NCBI GenBank assembly: GCA_005880055.1
Contig: VBJS01000024.1
Location: 1-15,535, forward strand
Direction: 5' to 3'
Origin: Chloroflexota bacterium
Lineage (GTDB): Bacteria > Chloroflexota > Dehalococcoidia > SM23-28-2 > RBG-16-64-32
DNA: 15,535 nucleotides
The first letter of the stretch is position 1. Every line of letters begins with the position of its first letter. A program made the position numbers and the translations under genes. The notes beneath the pieces were generated by a model. It searched no databases and was not told the DNA's origin. It saw nothing but the letters and a program-made list of their open reading frames with translations. Of the stretch, positions 7,772 to 15,535 are shown one piece after another.

Positions 7772-10700
7772 ATGCCCCGGAAGAACTCAGGCGCCGTAGC
7801 CCGCCTTCCTGTCCTCGGCGGCCCGCTCGCCGCCGCTGCTCTCGCCGCTCTCGTCGTCATCATCGCCGCCGTCCCCGCCCGCGCCGACTACCCGTTCCCC
7901 GCGCCCGGCGGCGCCGACCCCTACGCCTACCAGAACTACATGTTCATCTCGCCCGCCCAGTTCCCCCCCAGCGACCTGGGCGGCGATATCTGGAAATACA
8001 GCTCCAAGAACGCCTGCCAGCTCTACGGCACCTTTCAGCAGAACTGCGACCCCTCCGTCACCAGCAACCCGCAGGAGCTCTTCGGCGTCACCGGCGCCTC
8101 CATCGACAAGGCCTGGGAGAAGACCACCGGCCGGCCGGACGTCGTCATCGCCGTCCACGACTCCGGCGTGAAGTGGAACGACCCCGGCGTTATCACGGAC
8201 CTCAACAACAAGACCTGGCTGAACAAGGGCGAGCTGCCCGTGCCGGACTGGGGCGTGCCCGACCCCGCGCCGGACCCCGCCCACCCCTACGACCGCAACC
8301 ATGACGGCATCTTCAACATCAAGGACTACTGCCCCAACCCGGCCGAGGAGAACGACTGCGGCGGCAGCGGCGACCTGCGCGTACGCGGCGCGCCCGGCAG
8401 TGCCGACACCGACTACAACGCCAACGGCTGGATCGATCCCGAGGACCTCATCTTGAAGTTCTCGAACGGCGTCGATGACGACAACAACGGCTACAAGGAC
8501 GACTTCGTGGGCTGGGACGCCTACGAGGACGACAACGACCCCTTCGACGAGGTGCAGTACGGCCACGGCAGCGGCGAGGCGCGCGACTCCACCGCCGAGG
8601 TCAACAACGGCGGCGACGCCGGGGTCTGCCCGAACTGCATGGTCATGCACATCCGCGCCGGCGACTCCTTCATCGCCGACGCGAATGACTTCGCCGAGGG
8701 CGTCATCTACGCGACCGACAACGGGGCGAGCATCATCCAGTCCGCGCTCGGCACGCTCAACACCTCCCGCTTCGCCCAGGAGGCCATCAACTACGCCTAC
8801 CGCCGCGGCGTCGTCCTCATCGCTTCGGCCGCGGACGAGTCCGCCGGCCACCATAACCAGCCGTCCGTGCTGGAGCACGGCGTAGTCGTCAACTCCATCG
8901 GCGAGCCTCAACTCCCCAGCACCCTTCCGCGCTCCTACCTGGACTTCCGTGGCTGCACCAACTACGGCGCCTACATCACGGCCGCCGTCCCCTCCAATTC
9001 CCGCTCCTCAGAGGCCACCGGCCGCACCTCCGGCATGGCCGGCCTCATCTACTCAGCCGCCCGCAACAAGCTGGCTCAGGGCGTGATCACGGACTACGGG
9101 GCGCTGGACGGCGCCGGCGGCGTGCCGGAAGGCCGCGCCGTCTCGGCGGAAGAGGTCGACCAGCTCATCTCGACAACCGCTGACGACCTCAACTTCCTCA
9201 CGCCCACCGATTACACCCAGCGCGCGGGTTTTGGCGTTCCCACCGAGCGCTACCCGGCCGGGCCCGGCTGGGATCCCTTCTTCGGCTATGGCCGCGTCAA
9301 CGCCAACCGCATGGTGACCGCCGTCGCCCAGAACAAGATCCCGCCCGAGGCGGACATCACGTCGCCGAAGTGGTTTGCCATCGTGAACCCGAGCGCTGGG
9401 CCCGTGAGCATCGACGGTACGGTCGCCGCGCGCCGCGGGTCCCAGTACTCGTATAGCGTGAAGTGGGGCGTCTGGTCCTGGCGCGACACGAACGCGCCGC
9501 CCAGCTATACGACCGCCGGCGTCAGCCTGGCCCACCCGGGCAACCAGTCGGCGCCGATCAGCGGAACGCTGGCAACGATCGACCCCTTCCAGATTACGGC
9601 TGCGCTCGGCGCCGCCAACGGCACGCCGGGGGCGATCGACGGGCCGGCTGTGGACCCGGCGACCGGACGCGGCGATCACGAGAACCGCCAGTTCCCGGAC
9701 AAGTTCAGCATCATCGTTCAGGTTCAGGTGACAGCACGCGACGGCGCCGGCGCGCCGCTGACGAACATCGATGGCGCTCCCCTCACCGGCATCGGCACCA
9801 AGAGCTTCTTCTTCCACGATGACCCCGCCCTCTTCCCGGGGTTTCCCAGGGATCTCCAGGGTGATGGGGCCGCCGCCCCCCGCTTTGCCGATATCGACAA
9901 CGACGGGCGCGATGAGCTGATCGTCGCCACCTCCAACGGCGAGGTCCACGCCTACAAGTACGGCGGCGGCGAGGTGCCGGGCTGGCCGGCGAAGACCTGC
10001 GACACCAACCTCAACTACGGGGCGCCCGGCTATAGCTCCGGCGAGATCACCGTACCCGTCCATGCCGCCTCCCTCCGCAGCGCGACGGTTGGTGACATAA
10101 ACCGGGACGGCGACCTGGAAGTGGCCGTAGGCGACTTCCACGGCTGCCTCTCCGTGTTCAACCGCTTCGGCCAGATGATGCCCGGCTTCCCCGTGCGCCC
10201 CAACCCCTACTACTCGGCAGTGCCGCGTGACCTGCGCGAGGCCGGCTATTACGCCGCTAACCCAGCGCTCGTCCCGGGCGACTACCCGGGGCCCGGGGCA
10301 TTACCGAACAACCCTGATTTCGTTCCGGACATCGTCAACCGGCGAGACAAGATGAACCGCACCATCTGGTGGTTCCTCGCCGCGCCATCGTTCGGTAACA
10401 TTGATCCCTCGGACGACAACCTGGAGATCGTCGCCGGCAACGGGGACCGCCACCTCTACGCCTTCAAGGCGGACGGCAGCCCCGTACCCGGCTGGCCCGT
10501 TATCCTGCGCGACCCAGCCAAGCTCGATGCCAGCGACGGCATCGACCCGCTCACTCACCGCCTGCACGAAGATGACCGGCCGCCGGACGCGCCCTGCGAC
10601 CCCCAGCGCAGCCACGACCTGGACGGTGACGGCGTGGACAACTGCATAGATCCCGACCTGGACAATGACGGCATCTGCAATACCGGCGGCCCTCAGCCCA

Positions 10701-12742
10701 GCGGCACACCGGGCACGCCGCCCGGCGGCTGCTCTCCGGGCGCCGGCGCCGTCGACAACTGCCCGACTGTGGCGAACCCCGGACAACAGGACGCTGACGG
10801 CGACGGCCAGGGCGACGCCTGCCACGACGACGTGTACAACGGCGCCAAGGTCGTCATGAGCCCCGCCATCGGTGACATCGACGGCGACGGCAAGCTGGAT
10901 GTGGTGGCAACGGTCAACGAGCAGTACGGCGAACCGGTAAACTCCGATGATTCGGCCCTGGCCAGCGCGCTCTCCGCCATCGGCCAGGGGGGCGGCAACG
11001 ACCGGGTCTACGCCATCTACGGCGACGGCTCCCTGCACGGCGCCGGGCCCTCCAACCCGTCGAAGCACCCCAACGACAACGCCTACCGGCCGGGCTGGCC
11101 GGTCCGCCTCGCCACCCTCACGCTGGAGCTGCTTCCCGTCGTCGGGGACGGCCCGGACGGCGCCCCCGTGCTCGCCAATGTCAACGGCGGCAGCGACCTG
11201 GAGACCGGCATCTTCGCCACCACCGGGCCCGCCTACATCCTCGGCCCCGACGGCAACTCAATCTATGGGCAGGACGCTAAGGGCCGCGACCGAACGCTGC
11301 TTGTCGACGCTCTCGGCGGCGGCTCCAACTCCAGCGATGCGCCGGCCATCCCCGCCGTCGGCGGCGGCATCTTCACCGCCTTCCAGGGCAGCGGCCAACT
11401 CACGTTCGCCGCCCCCACTGCGGGCCTCGGCAAGCTCCTGGACGTCGTGCTGCCCGAGGACCAGCTCGTTTCCGATAATCACCTCTCGGCCTGGGACCTC
11501 GCCGGCTCCCGCTCGCAGATCCCCGCTTACCCGCGCGAGGTCAACGACCTCCAGTTCGTCTCCACCCCCGCGTCCGCGGACGTCGACGGCGACGGCCTAG
11601 AGGAGCTGCTCAACGGCACCGCTTACTATGACCTGCACGCCCTCAATGCTGCCGGTGTGGAGCCGGGGCTCAACACGCTCTCGCCCACCGGCTGGCCCAA
11701 GTTCACCGGCGGCTGGACGGTGGCGCCGTCGGCGGTCGGAGACTTCGATGGCGACGGAAAGCGCGACATCGCCCACGTCATCCGCGAGGGGCGCCTGTTC
11801 GTTTGGAAAGGCAACGGCGCCGGCGTCTGCGCGCCCGCTTCCTGGCCGGAATACGGCCACGACGGCTGGAACACCAACAACTACCAGACAGACGCCCAGC
11901 GGCCGCGCGCTATCACCGATCTCACCTATAACGCGGCCGCGAACTCGCTTTCCTGGACGGCGCCCGGTGACGATGGGGTCTGCGGGCACGCGGACCACTA
12001 CGAGCTGCGCCGGTCGCAAGCCCCAATCAACGCTGCGAACTTCTTCGCCGCCACCGCGGTTGCGGGCCTGCCGGACCCTGGGCCGTCGGGTAGCTCCGAG
12101 CATGTCACCACCTCGCCGCCCACGAAGAGCTACTACTACGCGATCCGCGCGCTCGATGACGCGGGCAACCCGGGCGGCCTCTCCAATGTCCTCTTTATTC
12201 CTGGAGGCGACCAGGACGAAGACGGCGTTCAGGACAGCGCCGAGTCGAACTGCGGCAGCGATCCCGTCAACCCCGCCAGCCGGCCGGAGCGTCTCGACGG
12301 TCCCTTCGCCGGCGTGGACGACAACGGGAACGGTCAGATTGACGAGCCTCTTCCGGCAGGCGCCGCCGCCTCTGACTGCGACGGCGATGGTTACACGGGG
12401 AGCGCTGAGCAGTCGATATTCGCGAGCGGCGGGCGGGACCAGGACGCCTGCGGCATAAACGGGTGGCCCTCGGACTTCGTCTCGGGCGGGATACCGAACA
12501 GCACGAACCGGATTACGATAACGGACCTCACCAGCTTCCTCGCACCGCTGCGCCGGTTCGGCACCAGCCCCGGCGATCCCAACTTCGCCGCGCGCTGGGA
12601 CCTGGTGGTCGGCGCCGGGCCGTTCCCGAAGTACGTCAACCTGCAGGACATGACCGCTCTTATCACGGGGCCTACCGGTTTCCCGCCAATGCTCCTGGGC
12701 AGCCGCGCGTTTAACGGGCCGGCGTGTCCCTGGCCGCCCTAG
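7772..12742 (+). CDS. large secreted S8 (subtilisin-like) protease with beta-propeller, FN3 and dockerin-like tail
   Basis: A 1656-residue exported protein. The ATG follows AAGGAG (7762-7767). A Sec signal peptide spans 1-38: basic start, Ala/Leu/Val core, likely cut ARA|DYPF. The S8 domain (about 120-515) has Asp130 (IAVHDSG), His265 (GHGSGEA) and Ser420 (GRTSGMAG); the oxyanion position normally Asn in AAGN reads SAAD (Asp355). No inhibitor-type prodomain is visible. Between Asp and His lie about 135 residues full of calcium-loop sequence (DRNHDGIFNIKD, DTDYNANGWIDPED, VDDDNNGYKDDFVGWD). After a beta-sandwich-like region (522-685) come FG-GAP/VCBS-type propeller repeats (about 688-1370; DIDNDGRDELIVAT, GDINRDGDLEVAVG, GDIDGDGKLDVVAT, GDFDGDGKRDIAHV), interrupted at about 949-1020 by a thrombospondin-3-like insert (DNCPTVANPGQQDADGDGQGD). 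Then an FN3 domain (1376-1475), more Asp loops, and a dockerin-like end (about 1578-1633). Probably a surface or secreted protein hydrolase; substrate unknown. Confidence 0.92.
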   Translation: MPRKNSGAVARLPVLGGPLAAAALAALVVIIAAVPARADYPFPAPGGADPYAYQNYMFISPAQFPPSDLGGDIWKYSSKNACQLYGTFQQNCDPSVTSNPQELFGVTGASIDKAWEKTTGRPDVVIAVHDSGVKWNDPGVITDLNNKTWLNKGELPVPDWGVPDPAPDPAHPYDRNHDGIFNIKDYCPNPAEENDCGGSGDLRVRGAPGSADTDYNANGWIDPEDLILKFSNGVDDDNNGYKDDFVGWDAYEDDNDPFDEVQYGHGSGEARDSTAEVNNGGDAGVCPNCMVMHIRAGDSFIADANDFAEGVIYATDNGASIIQSALGTLNTSRFAQEAINYAYRRGVVLIASAADESAGHHNQPSVLEHGVVVNSIGEPQLPSTLPRSYLDFRGCTNYGAYITAAVPSNSRSSEATGRTSGMAGLIYSAARNKLAQGVITDYGALDGAGGVPEGRAVSAEEVDQLISTTADDLNFLTPTDYTQRAGFGVPTERYPAGPGWDPFFGYGRVNANRMVTAVAQNKIPPEADITSPKWFAIVNPSAGPVSIDGTVAARRGSQYSYSVKWGVWSWRDTNAPPSYTTAGVSLAHPGNQSAPISGTLATIDPFQITAALGAANGTPGAIDGPAVDPATGRGDHENRQFPDKFSIIVQVQVTARDGAGAPLTNIDGAPLTGIGTKSFFFHDDPALFPGFPRDLQGDGAAAPRFADIDNDGRDELIVATSNGEVHAYKYGGGEVPGWPAKTCDTNLNYGAPGYSSGEITVPVHAASLRSATVGDINRDGDLEVAVGDFHGCLSVFNRFGQMMPGFPVRPNPYYSAVPRDLREAGYYAANPALVPGDYPGPGALPNNPDFVPDIVNRRDKMNRTIWWFLAAPSFGNIDPSDDNLEIVAGNGDRHLYAFKADGSPVPGWPVILRDPAKLDASDGIDPLTHRLHEDDRPPDAPCDPQRSHDLDGDGVDNCIDPDLDNDGICNTGGPQPSGTPGTPPGGCSPGAGAVDNCPTVANPGQQDADGDGQGDACHDDVYNGAKVVMSPAIGDIDGDGKLDVVATVNEQYGEPVNSDDSALASALSAIGQGGGNDRVYAIYGDGSLHGAGPSNPSKHPNDNAYRPGWPVRLATLTLELLPVVGDGPDGAPVLANVNGGSDLETGIFATTGPAYILGPDGNSIYGQDAKGRDRTLLVDALGGGSNSSDAPAIPAVGGGIFTAFQGSGQLTFAAPTAGLGKLLDVVLPEDQLVSDNHLSAWDLAGSRSQIPAYPREVNDLQFVSTPASADVDGDGLEELLNGTAYYDLHALNAAGVEPGLNTLSPTGWPKFTGGWTVAPSAVGDFDGDGKRDIAHVIREGRLFVWKGNGAGVCAPASWPEYGHDGWNTNNYQTDAQRPRAITDLTYNAAANSLSWTAPGDDGVCGHADHYELRRSQAPINAANFFAATAVAGLPDPGPSGSSEHVTTSPPTKSYYYAIRALDDAGNPGGLSNVLFIPGGDQDEDGVQDSAESNCGSDPVNPASRPERLDGPFAGVDDNGNGQIDEPLPAGAAASDCDGDGYTGSAEQSIFASGGRDQDACGINGWPSDFVSGGIPNSTNRITITDLTSFLAPLRRFGTSPGDPNFAARWDLVVGAGPFPKYVNLQDMTALITGPTGFPPMLLGSRAFNGPACPWPP

Positions 12743-12790
12743 AAGTCACGTAGAGGTATCCGAGTAACTCAACGCGAGCCGGGTCGCTGT

Positions 12791-12819
12791 TTGACAGCGC
12801 TCGGCCGGCGCACTATGCT
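12791..12819 (+). promoter_or_regulatory. strong sigma70-type promoter for the cupredoxin-dockerin gene
   Basis: Consensus -35 TTGACA (12791-12796), exactly 17 nt, then TATGCT (12814-12819, four of six to TATAAT, with TA-start and T-end kept). Transcription would begin near 12826, leaving a leader of about 90 nt before the ATG at 12918. This is the best promoter in the window and shows that the second exoprotein can be expressed separately from the protease. Confidence 0.7.
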
Positions 12820-12917
12820 TCGCCTCGCATCCCGTGGCCGGCGAACTGCCGGAAGCATCGCTTCTCCCTCGCCGCGAGCCCGGGCGACACTTAGCGAGCC
12901 AGCCCAAGGGGGGAACC

Positions 12918-15006
12918 ATGACCCGGTCGCCGCTCCGACTCTTTATCCTGGCCATAGCAGTGGCCGCCACCGTCCTCATCACCGGCAGCGATGCGATCGC
13001 GTCGATCTCTTTTGGACCCGGCGGCAGCGTCTGCCTTGAGAACATGGAGACCGCCGCCCCGTGCGACGGCGACAGGGCGCCGGGCGCCGCCAACCCTCTG
13101 CATCGGCTACAACTCCGACTGCACGGTTAGGGACAACCCGGTCACTGATTCTAATTTCGGCGGCATCGTCTCCTTCACCCCCCCGCAGTGGACAGTGCCG
13201 CAGGCCACAGACGTTCCCATCGGCGCACTGGCCGGCAGGCTCGTCGCCGACCGCACGCTGGGCGTCATGAACAACCCCTGCAAAGACAGCGTGCCGCTCG
13301 GCTTCTCGCTCCTCACTGCGAGCGTGGATACGTCGGACACGATCGCGCCTCTGTCGCTCGGCCTCATCCATTTGATGACCCCACTCGCCGCCGACGCCAA
13401 CGCCAACGGCATCCCGGACGGGGCAGACAAGTATCCGACGTTCTTGAACACCGTCTTCCAGAATGCGCAGCCGCGTGCCAGGCTCTTCGGCATATCGAAG
13501 GTGTTCGGTCTCTGGGTCGCGGTGAACCTGGTCTTCTTCGAGCCCGGCACACCGCTCGCCTCGGGCGCGACGCAGCTCCAGTTCGATCCGGCCCTCGGCT
13601 ACCCGGAGGTTTCGATCATCCAGGACCCGACGAGCCCGAGCGCGCCCAGCCCTATCAGCGACTTCTGTGCCCCGTTCTTGGCGCAGACCACCGTCCTCGG
13701 CAAGACAGAGGACAACCCCTGCTCGCCAACTCCGGTCAGCGGCGCCAACTGCCCCAACTCCGGCGTGACCCGCCAGAATTCCGACTACCCGTTCTTCCCC
13801 TGCGACACCGGCAACTTCGCGGACGAAGACGGCGACGGCGCGATTAATGACGGCTGCCCGCAGGTCGGCGCCCACGCTGAAAGCGGCGCCGAGTGCCAGA
13901 ACAACATCAGCGACGACAACGAAGACTCGGATGTGAATGACGGCTGCCCGCAGGTTGGCGATGTCAGCGAGGGCTCTCGGCTGCCCGGCGCCTGTAGCGC
14001 ACCGGACGAAGGCGGTTGCACCTACCGCGCCAACCCGGCGACGGCCAACGCCTACGCCTTCGGGGCCTTCTTGGCCAGCCTCCGCGATGCGGACGGCGAT
14101 GGGATCGAGAACCAGCTGGATGTCTGCGCCACTATCCCGAACGCCAACTGGAACGGGCACCAGCGGGACCTGACGCTGGACACCGATGATGACGGCCTGC
14201 CGGACGCCTGCGACCCGAACCCGACACAGGTCAGCCCGGGCAGCCCGTACGTCTGCCTCACCGGCTATCTGGGCCCGGACGAGGATGGCGACTGCTTCTC
14301 CAACCGGCAAGACAACTGCCCGCTGGTCAATCAGCTCGTGAACAACATTCCTACGGCCACCGACAGCGACGGCGACGGCATAGGGGACGCCTGCGATCCG
14401 ACGCCGTCGACTCCCAGCGGCACCGCTGCCACCGTCTGCGCGCTGCTGCCGCTCTACGTCGGCGCCAACGGCTCGGAGGCCCCGCAGTTCGGCGGCTGCT
14501 CCGGCTTCCTGGCGGCCGCTTTGGGCGACGTCGACTGCAACGGTGCCGTCAACTCCGGCGATGCGCTCAAGGTCCTTCGAACGGTCAGCGGTCTGCCTGC
14601 CGTTGCGCCCTGCATCAACAAGGGAAACGTCGACTGCAACGCTCAGCTGAATTCCGCAGACGCGCTGATCATCTTGCGTTACATTTCGGGCCTCATCGCC
14701 ACGCTGCCCGTCCCCTGCAACGTCACGGCGGTCGACAACGCCTTTCAGCCGACACAGTTCACTATCAGCGCAGGGACCACCGTGAACTTCAGTATCAAGA
14801 ACAACGGCGCGGCGACTCACAGCTTCCGAATCGCCGGCGCAGACATGCAGTTCGATACAGCCGACGATGCCGTCTCAACCCCGGCGTCAATCACAGCAGG
14901 CGGGACCGGCAGCGTTGCCTGGCAGGCTCCCGCCTCGGCGGCGAGCATCCCCTTCCGCTGCGACTTCCACCCGACTGAAATGACCGGCACGATCACGGTT
15001 CATTAG
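12918..15006 (+). CDS. secreted calcium-loop / dockerin / cupredoxin protein, frame broken near its start
   Basis: Start ATG 12918 after a purine-rich site (AAGGGGGG, 12906-12913). It encodes a signal peptide (MTRSPLRLFILAIAVAATVL, likely cut near AIA|S), then SISFGPGG and CLENMETAAPCDGD. That frame ends at TAG 13128-13130. The rest is in another phase, clear from TLCIGYNSDC (about 13093) to 15006. A 7-bp tandem duplication at 13075-13088 accounts for the shift exactly. The main body has a beta-rich domain, Asp-rich thrombospondin-3-like loops (DEDGDGAINDGCPQVG, DADGDGIENQLDVC, DSDGDGIGDACDP), a dockerin type I pair (GDVDCNGAVNSGDALKVLR and GNVDCNAQLNSADALIILR), and a final cupredoxin with all four type-1 copper ligands: His in THSF (14818), Cys (14959), His (14968) and Met (14980) in CDFHPTEM. 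Likely an exported, surface-bound blue-copper protein. An ATG at 12991 in the main frame gives only an Arg-rich non-signal start, so I reject it. Confidence 0.85.
13075..13088 (+). repeat. 7-bp tandem duplication causing the frameshift
   Basis: GGGCGCC occurs twice head to tail (13075-13081, 13082-13088). The upstream frame (signal peptide to CDGD) and downstream frame (TLCIGYNSDC onward) differ by +1, which is 7 modulo 3. With one copy removed the protein reads CDGDRAPPTLCIGYNSDC without a stop. Confidence 0.85.
13846..13955 (+). repeat. 20-bp direct repeat within the calcium-loop region
   Basis: An identical 20-bp stretch at 13846-13865 and 13936-13955, period 90 bp (30 codons), in frame. 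It encodes NDGCPQV in both copies, within DGAINDGCPQVGAHAES and DSDVNDGCPQVGDVSEG. It marks an in-frame module duplication rather than a mobile element. Confidence 0.75.
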
Positions 15007-15012
15007 ACGCGG

Positions 15013-15059
15013 CCCTGCTGAGGCAGGGGAGTGAATTTCCCGGGCTGCCGTTCGGCAGC
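15013..15059. terminator. tandem hairpins between convergent genes, likely bidirectional terminator region
   Basis: Hairpin 1: CCCTGC-TGAG-GCAGGG (15013-15028), perfect 6-bp stem with a 4-nt loop, beginning 7 nt after the upstream stop. Hairpin 2: CTGCC-GTTC-GGCAG with an outer G-C pair (15044-15059), 5 nt before the stop of the minus-strand gene. Neither has a long U-tract; only GAATTT follows the first. Position between two stop codons supports a termination role. Confidence 0.5.
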
Positions 15060-15064
15060 GGGCG

Positions 15065-15535
15065 TCAGTCTATCTCCAGCTCGCGCTTTACTTCCCGCAC
15101 GGCGTCCGCCATGACGCGCAATTTGCCTTCCGCCTCTTCAATGCTGCGAGTCTTCAGTCCGCAGTCCGGGTATATCCAAAGGCGCTCCGGGGGCAGGCGC
15201 TTTAGCGTTTCCTGGATCCCCTCTTTCACCTCGTCTACCGATTCCAGGAAGCGGGTGTGCACGTCCGTCACGCCCACGCCCAGGTCCTTCGCGTCGTTGT
15301 AACCGAACTCGTCGATAAGCTTGAGGTAGGCGAAGTCCGTGTTCTTAAACGCCAGGTGGATCTGCTTGACCGGGAGCCGCAGCATCGCTGGATAGATCTT
15401 CTCCACTTCCCCGTAGCAAATGTGCGTGTGAAACTCGGCCTTAACTCCATCTACCGTTAGCGCCATCGCCTCAACGGCCAGGTCAAAGTCTTCCTCGGGA
15501 CGGGTGTGGATTGCAGGCTCGTCAATTTGGATATA
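15065..15535 (-). CDS. MetE-like cobalamin-independent methionine synthase, catalytic-domain fragment (cut by window edge)
   Basis: The frame is open through 15535, so the visible 156 residues are the carboxy terminus of a longer protein; the internal ATG at 15464-15466 is not its start. Family: the MetE C-terminal barrel, which moves a methyl group to homocysteine using a zinc-bound thiol. Seen: IQIDEPAI, the zinc ligands His38 and Cys40 in HTHICYGE, LGVGVTDVHTR, and PPERLWIYPDCGLKTR with zinc ligand Cys125. The glutamate that normally supplies a further ligand (in an IET/IEF motif, expected about 22 residues after Cys40) is Ala62 in IHLAFKNTDF. It could be a full MetE, or a short core MetE of the kind known from Dehalococcoides that takes methyl from methylcobalamin; the missing amino end would tell. 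Confidence 0.85.
   Translation of the reverse strand, partial: YIQIDEPAIHTRPEEDFDLAVEAMALTVDGVKAEFHTHICYGEVEKIYPAMLRLPVKQIHLAFKNTDFAYLKLIDEFGYNDAKDLGVGVTDVHTRFLESVDEVKEGIQETLKRLPPERLWIYPDCGLKTRSIEEAEGKLRVMADAVREVKRELEID

Noticed and set aside
7787..8911. Minus-strand frame of 374 codons opposite the protease start.
   Set aside because: Val/Gly/Ala-rich repeats mirror the sense-strand calcium loops; no independent support.
12826..12917. Possible riboswitch in the 90-nt leader of the cupredoxin-dockerin gene.
   Set aside because: CCGGCGAACTGCCGG gives a short hairpin, but no known riboswitch core is recognisable.
12979..14820. Open frame of 613 codons on the minus strand opposite the cupredoxin-dockerin gene.
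   Set aside because: Arg/Val/Ala-rich shadow of Asp/Gly-rich codons; no motif and no ribosome site, while the plus strand has recognisable domains.

Overview
The window is a GC-rich piece of a bacterial chromosome. Its gene content fits an uncultured Chloroflexota member, perhaps near Dehalococcoidia. The clues are very large secreted proteins with calcium-loop, dockerin and cupredoxin modules, an S8 protease whose catalytic loops are spaced by Asp/Asn-rich calcium motifs, a DnaE2-type polymerase, and an end fragment of a methionine-synthase-like protein. The taxonomic guess is inference from gene style; no marker gene is present.

Layout. 82-351 (+) encodes a small zinc-ribbon protein and converges on a thiolase gene (499-1743, -). 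Upstream of the thiolase, also on the minus strand, is a VapBC-type toxin-antitoxin pair (vapB 2290-2556, vapC 1850-2293, GTGA overlap). It is divergent from a DNA repair block on the plus strand: dnaE2 (main frame 2700-5804, with its amino-terminal PHP start left out of frame at 2611-2733), then mutL (5885-7648), which ends in a clear intrinsic terminator. Next come two large exported proteins on the plus strand: a 1656-residue subtilisin-like protease with a beta-propeller, FN3 and dockerin-like tail (7772-12742), and a second protein with thrombospondin-type-3-like loops, a dockerin pair and a terminal cupredoxin (12918-15006). The second gene has its own strong sigma70-type promoter. A hairpin pair separates it from the converging, truncated MetE-like gene (15065-15535, -).

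The most striking pattern is three independent reading-frame lesions in otherwise intact genes. vapC has lost its last acidic motif, and the original tail is still readable in another frame. dnaE2 has lost the middle of its PHP domain and its frame. The cupredoxin-dockerin gene has its signal peptide out of frame because of an exact 7-bp tandem duplication (GGGCGCC twice, 13075-13088); removing one copy restores the frame perfectly. A second heptamer array (four copies of ACTTYCA) sits inside dnaE2. These could be real slippage or contingency events, recent decay, or sequence errors; reads over the junctions would decide. No wholly new multi-gene system is evident. The best candidates for new biology are the possible heptamer phase switch on an exported copper protein and the paired dockerin-bearing exoproteins.
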